6,019 bases of DNA from JARROD01 sp037384225 (lineage in GTDB: Bacteria; Pseudomonadota; Gammaproteobacteria; Pseudomonadales; Cellvibrionaceae): assembly GCA_037384225.1 (NCBI GenBank), contig JARROD010000231.1, positions 1 through 6,019 of the forward strand, in the 5' to 3' direction. The translations under genes were made by a program, and so were the position numbers. The notes beneath the pieces were generated by a model that searched no databases, was not told the origin of the DNA, and was given only the letters and a program-made list of their open reading frames with translations. Below, in pieces: positions 1 to 5,591 of the stretch (position 1 is the first letter of the stretch; each line of letters opens with the position of its first letter).

Positions 1-112
1 GGCAGTTACTGCAGGAGACCTGGGGGCTGTGTCGGCAGACGGAATCGGAAGCGAACTTTTCCCCCGGGAGGGTGGAACTGGCGTGGTGATCACGAGATAT
101 TTGTTGAGGCAT
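1..112 (-). CDS. fnr: FNR/Anr-family oxygen-sensing transcription regulator, N-terminal fragment
   Basis: Only the first 37 codons are inside the window; the frame is still open at position 1. The ATG at 112-110 has a good ribosome site, TAAGG at 124-120, seven bases upstream. The visible peptide is polar and ends in VSCSNC, with Cys34 and Cys37 in a CxxC pair and another Cys at 26. FNR and Anr proteins begin with a short polar leader followed by CxxC-x5-C, whose cysteines hold the oxygen-labile 4Fe-4S cluster; the third cysteine, the rest of the sensor domain and the helix-turn-helix would lie beyond the left edge. The leader is somewhat longer than in E. coli FNR, where the first cluster cysteine is residue 20. 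Position just downstream of a HemN-family gene in the same orientation copies the hemN-anr order of Pseudomonas, and FNR-type operators lie nearby. The identity rests on one short motif plus context, so it is probable rather than certain. Confidence 0.7.
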   Translation of the reverse strand, partial: MPQQISRDHHASSTLPGEKFASDSVCRHSPQVSCSNC

Positions 113-189
113 CTTCAAGCCTTACTCAGTTAGGGGCGCAGGGCATGCGATTTATCAGCGCAAGATAGGTTGACTCTACCGCAGAGGGT

Positions 190-218
190 ATTCTGACATA
201 CAGGGTCCCGTGTGTGAA
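190..218 (-). promoter_or_regulatory. Possible sigma-70 promoter for the fnr-like gene
   Basis: On the minus strand TTCACA (218-213, 5 of 6 to the -35 consensus) is followed after 17 bp by CAGAAT (195-190, 4 of 6 to the -10). Transcription would begin near 183, giving a leader of about 70 nt. The gap of 130 bp after the hemN-like stop shows no strong terminator and no well-formed FNR box, so the gene could also be read through from the hemN-like promoter. The -10 is weak. Confidence 0.25.
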
Positions 219-242
219 CAGGATTATCCGCCCCTGGTTTTA

Positions 243-1640
243 CTATATTTCCCGATTCAGAGCCGCGCTGATAAGGGCATCACAGATTGCTCTGAGATTA
301 AAGATGCCAGCGGATGTCAGGTTTATGCGGTTGTCACTATCATAGTGTAACAAAGGCTCGTCACAGGGGCTTTTTAAGGTACCAAGGGCATTGTTCAGAA
401 AGGGGGATAACGGGGTGTTGTAGCGAGATTCCAGGTAGGGGACATCTATGCTGTGATAACAAAGTGCCTGGTCTATCACCAAACGTACTAAATGCTGTGT
501 GGGGGACAGCGTGAAAGATTTGCGCACCGGCAGCAGTTCCTGCCGTAATGCCAGGGCGTAGTCGCCAAAATCAGAGGCATTGTGTGAATAGCTACGTCCG
601 AGCTGACTGCAGGCGCCTGGTCCCAACCCCAGCAGGTCCGAGGCATTGCTGGTATTGTAATTCAGCACTGTGTGGCGCAGCCTGTGATTGCTCTGAGCAA
701 CGGCCAGGCCGTCGTGGGGTTTGACAAAGCAATCGTTGCCAATCACCCGATAGCCGGCGTTGTGCAGGGAATGATAGAGTAGGGCGAACTGGCTGTGAAT
801 ATCGGTGGCCGGCGGCAACAGCGGTGTGTTGTCGGTGTCCCACAGACAGTCTTCGCTGATCTCGCCGAGAATAATCAGGTCCGGCTGCAGGGCGATTACG
901 GTGTCGAGAAGCTGGCGCTGGTGATAGAGGCCATAGGCGCTGTGCCCATAGCTGAGTTTGACACCAATATTGACAAACCTATAGTCTCTCAACCGCTGTG
1001 TGCGACGGCGCAGTTTTTCACGGGTATCTTCCCGGCTTGAACTGGCCATGGGGGCGTCCAGCCGCAACAGTATTTGGTTAAACCCCAGTCCGCGCAGCAA
1101 TGCCACCTGGTCTTCGGAAATGGTCAGCAGATCTACTTCCGCGCAGTATTCGTGGGGGGTGGCGGGGTTTAGGCAAAACCGGCTGCTGAGGTAATGAAGA
1201 ATTTCTGTGACCTCTGGGCCACCGGTGATTTGGTAGGGGTTGCGCCACATCAGCTGGGTGACCGGCCGCCGGTCGTATTTTTCCGCATAGAGGCGTATTT
1301 CAGTTAACAGTGCTTTGACTATTTCCCGGTCGGGGTTAACCGGTTTGTCAGCGGTCAGGGGAATATTGATGCATATGCCAAGTGGGGCAGTGGTCAGCGT
1401 GCCATGCTTTGCGGCATTTGCAGATATGACTTCCCCCACTGTGTTTTTGGGGGGAGGCTCGGTTTCAGAACACTCTTTCCCCAAACTGTCATCTACGGAA
1501 CGGCTTTTATCAGAAAAAGGGTAAACAACTCCGCCGGAAACAGTCTCGCAGAGCAATGTCGCCGCTGACGGGAAGCTGTTACTGGCTGCACCGTTTCGGC
1601 GTGAGGCTAAGCTCTTTGAATGTGATGGTCCGGTATCCAA
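243..1640 (-). CDS. HemN-family protein lacking the radical-SAM cysteines (probable pseudoenzyme)
   Basis: The frame is related to oxygen-independent coproporphyrinogen III oxidase (HemN), which makes protoporphyrinogen IX with SAM and a 4Fe-4S cluster. Residue numbers here count from the far end of the open frame, TTG at 1760 (505 aa). The HemN-like core starts at GICINIP (128-134), aligning with YVHIPFC of HemN, and runs through EVD (208-210), VIALQPD (288-294), GNDCFVKPHDGLAVAQ (341-356) and SDLLGLGPGA (374-383) into a HemN C-terminal domain (about 421-500). The CxxxCxxC cysteines are replaced by Thr136, Pro140 and Pro143. The GGGTP motif is disrupted (MWRNP then ITGGPE), and GVQDF and NIDLIYG are altered too. 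The other two frames encode no such cysteine motif. I place the start at TTG 1640-1638 (465 aa; HemN is about 457), with weak AAGAG at 1655-1651, because the predicted promoter lies inside the longer frame; a possible remnant of TSYPTA (NSFPSA, 61-66) then falls at a HemN-like distance. There is no ATG in any frame of this stretch. It is either a repurposed protein or a decaying paralogue without a stop so far. It probably cannot oxidise coproporphyrinogen. Confidence 0.8.
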   Translation of the reverse strand: MDTGPSHSKSLASRRNGAASNSFPSAATLLCETVSGGVVYPFSDKSRSVDDSLGKECSETEPPPKNTVGEVISANAAKHGTLTTAPLGICINIPLTADKPVNPDREIVKALLTEIRLYAEKYDRRPVTQLMWRNPYQITGGPEVTEILHYLSSRFCLNPATPHEYCAEVDLLTISEDQVALLRGLGFNQILLRLDAPMASSSREDTREKLRRRTQRLRDYRFVNIGVKLSYGHSAYGLYHQRQLLDTVIALQPDLIILGEISEDCLWDTDNTPLLPPATDIHSQFALLYHSLHNAGYRVIGNDCFVKPHDGLAVAQSNHRLRHTVLNYNTSNASDLLGLGPGACSQLGRSYSHNASDFGDYALALRQELLPVRKSFTLSPTQHLVRLVIDQALCYHSIDVPYLESRYNTPLSPFLNNALGTLKSPCDEPLLHYDSDNRINLTSAGIFNLRAICDALISAALNREI

Positions 1641-1708
1641 CTGATTAATACTCTTATGGTTCGCAGGTTTGGTATGCAGGCCTGATGGTACTTTAATTGT
1701 TGAAATCC

Positions 1709-1714
1709 ACTTTA
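1709..1714 (-). promoter_or_regulatory. Predicted -10 of the FNR-dependent hemN-like promoter
   Basis: TAAAGT on the minus strand matches TATAAT at 4 of 6 positions. With its last base at -7, transcription starts at about 1702, and the centre of the perfect FNR box at 1743.5 is then at -41.5, the standard class II activator position. The start of transcription therefore lies downstream of the TTG at 1760, which rules that codon out as the start if this promoter is the one used. Confidence 0.45.
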
Positions 1715-1736
1715 CAGACTGTTCCCGGAGAAGAGA

Positions 1737-1750
1737 TTGATTGAGATCAA
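1737..1750 (-). promoter_or_regulatory. FNR/Anr box, perfect consensus, facing the hemN-like gene
   Basis: TTGATTGAGATCAA matches the FNR/Anr consensus TTGAT-N4-ATCAA at all ten defined bases. FNR-family dimers with an intact 4Fe-4S cluster bind this site in low oxygen. It is centred 41.5 bp before the predicted transcription start of the hemN-like gene, an activating position. It lies inside the open frame that extends upstream of the preferred start of that gene. Because the site is a palindrome it could also act on uspE, whose predicted start is about 130 bp away. Confidence 0.8.
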
Positions 1751-1786
1751 TAAAGGGCAACCCGGGCTTAATCGTTCTGAAAGTAA

Positions 1787-1801
1787 TTGATTTGTAATCA
1801 G
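1787..1801. promoter_or_regulatory. Palindromic FNR-like site with five-base spacer
   Basis: TTGAT (1787-1791) and ATCAG (1797-1801) are separated by five bases, not the four that FNR requires; the inner TGATT-TGT-AATCA (1788-1800) is a perfect inverted repeat. It lies midway between the two good boxes. It may be a degenerate box, a site for another regulator, or chance in AT-rich DNA. Confidence 0.3.
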
Positions 1802-1826
1802 ATAGTAGAATTCAACGGGGAATCAG

Positions 1827-1840
1827 TTGATTAAGATCAT
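1827..1840 (+). promoter_or_regulatory. FNR/Anr box facing uspE
   Basis: TTGATTAAGATCAT matches TTGAT-N4-ATCAA at nine of ten defined bases. The centre (1833.5) is about 42 bp before the predicted start of transcription near 1875-1876, so it fits a class II activator site for uspE. No convincing -35 hexamer accompanies it, as is usual for FNR-dependent promoters. Confidence 0.7.
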
Positions 1841-1863
1841 GGCGGGACGGCACATAGTAAGCG

Positions 1864-1869
1864 TTTAAT
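1864..1869 (+). promoter_or_regulatory. Predicted -10 of the uspE promoter
   Basis: TTTAAT matches TATAAT at 5 of 6 positions. It puts transcription start at about 1876, leaving a leader of about 70 nt before the uspE ATG, and its spacing from the 1827-1840 FNR box is correct for class II activation. Confidence 0.5.
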
Positions 1870-1932
1870 GGTTCCGGTTTTTAAACTTGGCCATAGGGTG
1901 CCGAATACTAAATAATCATTCAAGTCAAATGC

Positions 1933-1938
1933 AGAGGG
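1933..1938 (+). promoter_or_regulatory. Ribosome binding site deciding the uspE start
   Basis: AGAGGG lies eight bases before ATG 1947. The in-frame ATG at 1929 and the TTG at 1887 lack such a site, so this selects the 306-residue form. Confidence 0.7.
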
Positions 1939-1946
1939 TGTTTATT

Positions 1947-2867
1947 ATGCTTAGGATTCTCGTTGTGCTGGAAAATCGCGATGAGGGCGCGTGGTTGGTC
2001 AAAAAAGCGGTCAAACTTGCTCACGCCTATGGTGCCAGTCTGCATTTTTACAAACACAGTTATAGTAGTAGTGTGGATGATTTTGATCGTTTTTTTGGCT
2101 TTGATAATCTTGAGGATATGAAACAGCAAATGCTGCAGGATGACACCAATTGGGTACAGGAGTTTGTAGCGGCGCAAAATCTGGAGGGTGTTGACAGTAC
2201 CTGTGCAGCGACATGGAACCGGCGTCTGTATCAGGGGGTTTTGGCTGAAGTTGAAAACAGTCACTGTGACCTGATTTTAAAAGCGGCCAATGTACACAAC
2301 CGGTTATACGAAATTGTACACACCCCGGACGACTGGTCGCTGATGCGGGAGGCGAACTGCCCGGTGATGCTGATCAGGGGCCCGTCTCAAAAGTCATCCG
2401 AGGCGCAAGTACCCGCAGACAGGCAACCTGTTATAGCGGCGGTTAACCCACTGGAAGATGGGGCGGCGCACCGAGAGCTACATGCGCGGGTGCTGAAACA
2501 GGCTTCGGAACTGGCAAAGGGGTTGCAAACCGGATTGATCGTGGTTGCCGCCGTGCCTATGTTCAATTACAACACACCTTATTTTGTCGGTGTTGCCGGG
2601 CAATACCCGAATTTACAGGAATCGATGCGCAGCAGTGCCAAGGAACGTCTCGACGCTATGCTGCAGGAACACGCTGTTGAAACCGATCGGGTCATCATCG
2701 AAGACGGCAGCGCAGAATTTATTATTGAGCGCATTTGCGACGAAAGCCGTGCGCAGTTTTTAGTCATCGGTACTGTGGCTAATAAAGGTCTTGCCGGTGT
2801 TTTTTTGGGCAATACGGCCGAGCGGATTTTGCATCACGTCAATCGCGATCTGTTAGTCGTGCAATAG
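1947..2867 (+). CDS. uspE: Universal stress protein E (tandem Usp domains)
   Basis: The 306-residue product is close in length to E. coli UspE (316) and has two Usp domains in tandem, about 1-146 and 161-306, both cytoplasmic alpha/beta nucleotide-binding-type folds. The first carries the UspE-like stretch LILKAANVHNRL (109-120) followed by TPDDW (126-130) and PVMLI (139-143). The second ends in IGTVANKGLAGVFLGNTAE (274-292), matching UspE. The second glycine of the usual G-x2-G-x9-G pattern is Ala278, so nucleotide binding by this domain may differ. I chose ATG 1947 because AGAGGG at 1933-1938 is eight bases upstream and the protein then begins, as UspE does, at the first beta strand; ATG 1929 and TTG 1887 have no ribosome site. 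The gene is divergent from the hemN-like gene, with an FNR box at an activating position. E. coli uspE is likewise next to fnr. UspE-type proteins are tied to stress survival and aggregation; no reaction is assigned. Confidence 0.9.
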   Translation: MLRILVVLENRDEGAWLVKKAVKLAHAYGASLHFYKHSYSSSVDDFDRFFGFDNLEDMKQQMLQDDTNWVQEFVAAQNLEGVDSTCAATWNRRLYQGVLAEVENSHCDLILKAANVHNRLYEIVHTPDDWSLMREANCPVMLIRGPSQKSSEAQVPADRQPVIAAVNPLEDGAAHRELHARVLKQASELAKGLQTGLIVVAAVPMFNYNTPYFVGVAGQYPNLQESMRSSAKERLDAMLQEHAVETDRVIIEDGSAEFIIERICDESRAQFLVIGTVANKGLAGVFLGNTAERILHHVNRDLLVVQ

Positions 2868-2902
2868 TGGGCTTCAGATAGACAGGTAATCTTTTATAGC
2901 CG

Positions 2903-4276
2903 TTAAAAATACCGCATTAACATACCGTAGGTGCCGTCTTGCCCCGGCGGCAACTCGCTTGGCAGGGGGATGCTCACTTGGTGTCCGGAGCCGGGGGCGG
3001 CGTCTACCTCCCGGCCCTTGGTGTTGAATATGCGCTCAAGCGTGAAGTGGATATTGCCCGCCGGGGTTATCAATTCGAGTTGGTTGCCCGGCTCGAAGCG
3101 GTTTTTTACATCCACCGTGAGAAATTGTTTGTTGTTGTCGTACCCGATGATCTCGCCGACAAACTGCTGCCGGGCATTATCGGAGACTCCCTTTTCATAA
3201 TTCTGAAATTCACTGGGTTGATGCCGGCGGTAAAAACCTTCCGTGTAGCCGCGGTTGGCCAAATGTTCCAACTCCCGCATCAGCTTCATATCGAACCGGT
3301 ATCCTGCGCGGGCGTCATCGATGGCGCGGCGATAGATTTGAGCTGTGCGAGCGGCGTAGTAGTGTGACTTGGTGCGGCCTTCAATTTTGAGGGAGCGAAT
3401 GCCCATTTTTACCAGCCGTTCTACGTGCTGTACGGCTCTCAGATCCTTGGAATTCATGATATAGGTACCGTGTTCATCCTCGTAGGCGGGCATGTATTCA
3501 CCGGGGCGGCTTTTTTCCTGCAGTAGCACCGGTTCCGCGGCGCTTGCGTCTGTCCCGGTTTGAGGCCCGGTTTGAGGTGGTGTCCAGGATTGGAGCGCGG
3601 TGTCTGGAGCCAAATCCTCCCTGACCGGAATCAAATCTCCGGTCTCCGTTTCGCTGGCCTTATGGGTGTTGTATTCCCAACGGCAGGAGTTGGTGCAGGC
3701 TCCCTGGTTGGAGTCTCTGTGGGTCATGTAACCCGACAGCAGACAGCGACCGGAATAGGCGATGCACAGCGCGCCGTGGACGAACACCTCCAGTTCTATC
3801 TCCGGGCACCGCTGGCGAATTTCTTCAATTTCATCGAGGGACAGTTCCCGCGACAGGATCACACGGCTGATCCCCTGCCTTTCCCAGAACCTGACCGTTG
3901 CGTAATTGACGGCGTTGGCCTGGACGGACAGGTGCACAGGCATATCCGGCCAGGTCTCGCGTACCATCATGATCAGACCCGGGTCCGACATGATCAGGGC
4001 ATCTGGCTGCAGGGCGATTACCGGTTCCAGATCCCGTAAATAGGTGCGTACCTTATCATTGTGGGGTGAGAGGTTGCTGGCCAGGTAAAACTGTTTACCC
4101 TGTCGATGGGCTTCGCCAATCGCCGCGGCCAGGTTTTCCAGTTTGTTGAACTCATTGTTGCGCACACGCAGGCTGTAGCGGGGTTGGCCGGCGTAGACAG
4201 CGTCGGCGCCGTAGGCAAAAGCATAGCGCATACTCTTGAGGGTACCGGCCGGGGATAGCAGTTCAGTGGTGTTCAT
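2903..4276 (-). CDS. trhP: TrhP/YegQ, U32-family tRNA uridine-34 5-hydroxylation protein
   Basis: The 457-residue product aligns with E. coli YegQ/TrhP (453) from MNTTELLSPAGTLKSMRYAF to the last residues. It contains the full U32 signature E-x-F-x2-G-[SA]-[LIVM]-C-x4-G-x-C-x-[LIVM]-S at 163-181 and four cysteines (171, 178, 194, 198) of the type that hold an Fe-S cluster. Other conserved blocks are SDPGLIM (97-103), LSVQANAVN (116-124), EDEHGTYIMNSKDLRA (266-281) and SLKIEGRTKS (295-304), then a C-terminal beta domain (about 370-457). The family was first called peptidase or collagenase; TrhP instead makes 5-hydroxyuridine at the wobble base of certain tRNAs, using prephenate in the oxygen-independent route. 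Residues about 205-255 are a divergent, proline- and threonine-rich linker with a PQTG duplication. The start is ATG 4276, with GAGG at 4286-4283 six bases upstream; the frame is open to TTG 4381, but that stretch is leader. It converges with uspE, 35 bp between stops. Confidence 0.93.
   Translation of the reverse strand: MNTTELLSPAGTLKSMRYAFAYGADAVYAGQPRYSLRVRNNEFNKLENLAAAIGEAHRQGKQFYLASNLSPHNDKVRTYLRDLEPVIALQPDALIMSDPGLIMMVRETWPDMPVHLSVQANAVNYATVRFWERQGISRVILSRELSLDEIEEIRQRCPEIELEVFVHGALCIAYSGRCLLSGYMTHRDSNQGACTNSCRWEYNTHKASETETGDLIPVREDLAPDTALQSWTPPQTGPQTGTDASAAEPVLLQEKSRPGEYMPAYEDEHGTYIMNSKDLRAVQHVERLVKMGIRSLKIEGRTKSHYYAARTAQIYRRAIDDARAGYRFDMKLMRELEHLANRGYTEGFYRRHQPSEFQNYEKGVSDNARQQFVGEIIGYDNNKQFLTVDVKNRFEPGNQLELITPAGNIHFTLERIFNTKGREVDAAPGSGHQVSIPLPSELPPGQDGTYGMLMRYF
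3554..3577. repeat. 12-bp exact tandem duplication inside trhP
   Basis: CCCGGTTTGAGG occurs twice back to back (3554-3565 and 3566-3577). On the coding strand it gives PQTGPQTG at residues 234-241 of TrhP, in the variable linker between the cysteine-rich region and the conserved EDEHGTY block. The unit length is a multiple of three, so the frame is kept. Confidence 0.85.
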
Positions 4277-4299
4277 CTCTAACCTCAAATACAGGGGCA

Positions 4300-4320
4300 G
4301 CGGGCCCGCGCCCGCGCCCG
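4300..4320. repeat. GC-only hexamer repeat in the trhP leader
   Basis: GCCCGC is repeated at 4304-4309 and 4310-4315 with a partial third copy GCCCG at 4316-4320. It overlaps a perfect 10-bp palindrome GCGGGCCCGC at 4300-4309. The run lies between the predicted trhP transcription start (about 4331) and its ribosome site (4286-4283), so it would form GC-rich structure in the 5' untranslated RNA. Confidence 0.7.
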
Positions 4321-4337
4321 GAGCAGAAAAACTGTTA

Positions 4338-4366
4338 ATTTTAAACCAATCGGGTAGAATTTTCAG
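4338..4366 (-). promoter_or_regulatory. Predicted sigma-70 promoter of trhP
   Basis: On the minus strand CTGAAA (4366-4361, 4 of 6) and TAAAAT (4343-4338, 5 of 6) are 17 bp apart. Transcription would start near 4331, giving a leader of about 55 nt that carries the GC-rich repeat. It also lies inside the upstream open extension of the trhP frame, supporting ATG 4276 as the start. Confidence 0.45.
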
Positions 4367-4382
4367 TGGCGGCAAAATCAAC

Positions 4383-4412
4383 TTAAGATCCTAAGGCCCT
4401 GACGATTATACT
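4383..4412 (+). promoter_or_regulatory. Possible sigma-70 promoter of the diguanylate cyclase gene
   Basis: TTAAGA (4383-4388, 4 of 6) and TATACT (4407-4412, 5 of 6) are 18 bp apart. The -10 directly abuts the ATG at 4413, so a transcript from here would start near 4419 and would favour the in-frame ATG at 4446. If translation starts at 4413, a promoter further upstream is needed. Confidence 0.35.
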
Positions 4413-5591
4413 ATGGGCGCAAAGTCGAATTATCAGTTATGTGTTATGGATGTAAATAGGGAAAGATCACCGCAGCAGGCGACAGTAAGCCAGTTGTTGG
4501 AGCGAATCGAAGAAAACCAGAAGATCCAGCAGCATTACCACGAATTTGAGTTTCGGGTTTTGGCCTGCACCGCGTTGGAGCAATTGCTGGAAGAGTTATT
4601 GGTTGTGTCGAAACAGCATTTTGAACTGGATGCGATTAGTCTGGTGCTGTTTGATATCGACCATAGTTTCCGCAAGCTACTCGAACATCTCGAACTTGGC
4701 GATTTCAACCGTTGTCTGCGATTGTGCCACGATGAGGGGGACTTTCAGCGTCTTTTCCCGCAACCTGCATCGCGGTGTGATCAACGATCATTATCGGCGC
4801 AACGGCTGCAGGTTACGCTGGCGCCGCTAACCGGGCTCACCGTGTCACAGTTGTTTCCGGGCTACAACCAACTCGGCAGTGTAGCCAGCTTGCCGTTGCA
4901 GCGGCAGAACCGGTTGCTCGGCTGTTTCCATATGGCCAGTGTCCGGCGCGATCGTTTTACACCGGATAAGGCGGCGGACTTTATGTTCCACCTGGCACTA
5001 ATCGTGGGTTTGTGTCTGGAAAACTGTATCAGCCGCGAATACCTGCGTCAGCAGGGCGAGATTGATATGCTGACCCAGGTGAGCAACCGCCGCAATTTCG
5101 AAGCGGAGTTCGACAAAGAACTGGAACGCGCCCAGCGCAGTCGAGCGCCTTTAAGCTGCATGTTTGTGGACATAGATTATTTTAAAAGTATCAATGATCG
5201 CTACGGTCACCAGAGTGGCGATCAGTGCTTGAAACAGGTGGCGCGGGAAGTTCACCAGCAACTGCGCAAAACGGATTTGTTGGTGCGTTATGGCGGTGAA
5301 GAGTTTGTAACGCTGCTGCCCAACTGCCGGGCGGAACAGGCGAGGACCATCGCCGAGCGGGTGCGGCAGGCCATTGAGCGCATGGAGGTTGTCACAGTGG
5401 ATTCGGCCTGCGGAAACAAGCAAAAGATTACCCTAACGGTGTCCGTCGGAACCGCCACCTGGGAGCCGCCGGATGAGCGGGTGGTGAACCTGAAAGACCT
5501 GGGAGGGCGTTTACTGGCTTGTGCCGATAAGGCAATGTACGAAGCCAAGCGCAGTGGGCGCAACCGGGTGTGCAACACGGTGTTTGCGTAA
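4413..5591 (+). CDS. Diguanylate cyclase with DUF484/GAF-like sensor and GGEEF domain
   Basis: The 392-residue protein has no signal peptide or membrane segment and should be cytoplasmic. Residues about 26-65 are predicted helical or coiled (SQLLERIEENQKIQQ and following). About 66-205 resemble the GAF-like fold of DUF484 proteins, including LGSVASLPL (154-162) and RFTPDKAADF (181-190). The linker DMLTQVSNRRNF (218-229) leads into a complete GGDEF domain. This has DIDYFKSINDRYGHQSGD (253-270) for metal and GTP, RYGGEEF (292-298) as the active-site loop, and RKTD (285-288) at the position of the RxxD inhibitory site. The C-terminal KAMYEAKRSGRN is also canonical. It should make cyclic di-GMP from two GTP and be product-inhibited; the sensor ligand is unknown. 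Start choice is uncertain: ATG 4413 and ATG 4446 (381 aa) both lack a ribosome site, and both leave the domains whole. It is divergent from trhP, with 136 bp between the starts. Confidence 0.93.
   Translation: MGAKSNYQLCVMDVNRERSPQQATVSQLLERIEENQKIQQHYHEFEFRVLACTALEQLLEELLVVSKQHFELDAISLVLFDIDHSFRKLLEHLELGDFNRCLRLCHDEGDFQRLFPQPASRCDQRSLSAQRLQVTLAPLTGLTVSQLFPGYNQLGSVASLPLQRQNRLLGCFHMASVRRDRFTPDKAADFMFHLALIVGLCLENCISREYLRQQGEIDMLTQVSNRRNFEAEFDKELERAQRSRAPLSCMFVDIDYFKSINDRYGHQSGDQCLKQVAREVHQQLRKTDLLVRYGGEEFVTLLPNCRAEQARTIAERVRQAIERMEVVTVDSACGNKQKITLTVSVGTATWEPPDERVVNLKDLGGRLLACADKAMYEAKRSGRNRVCNTVFA

Noticed and set aside
1..90. Plus-strand frame open from the left edge to TGA at 88-90, which could be the end of a gene.
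   Set aside because: It lies opposite the fnr-like start, which has a ribosome site and a family motif. The plus-strand peptide shows no recognisable family.
592..843. Minus-strand frame of 83 codons within the hemN-like gene, considered as a frameshifted piece.
   Set aside because: The main frame carries the HemN-conserved residues over the same bases, so this frame is a shadow.
883..899. A 17-bp stretch identical to 4005-4021 (GGCTGCAGGGCGATTAC).
   Set aside because: Both copies encode VIALQP in unrelated minus-strand proteins (HemN-like and TrhP), and the flanks differ. It is best explained by similar local peptides and codon use rather than a repeat element.
1887..1946. Longer UspE forms starting at TTG 1887 or ATG 1929.
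   Set aside because: Neither has a ribosome site, and the added residues match nothing in UspE; ATG 1947 has AGAGGG at good spacing.
2868..2902. Possible terminator between uspE and trhP (AGAT...ATCTTTT).
   Set aside because: The stem is only four weak pairs, too small for an intrinsic terminator.
4277..4381. Upstream extension of the trhP frame to TTG 4381.
   Set aside because: It has a GC-repeat low-complexity composition, contains the predicted promoter, and the family begins at the ELLSPAG block just after ATG 4276.
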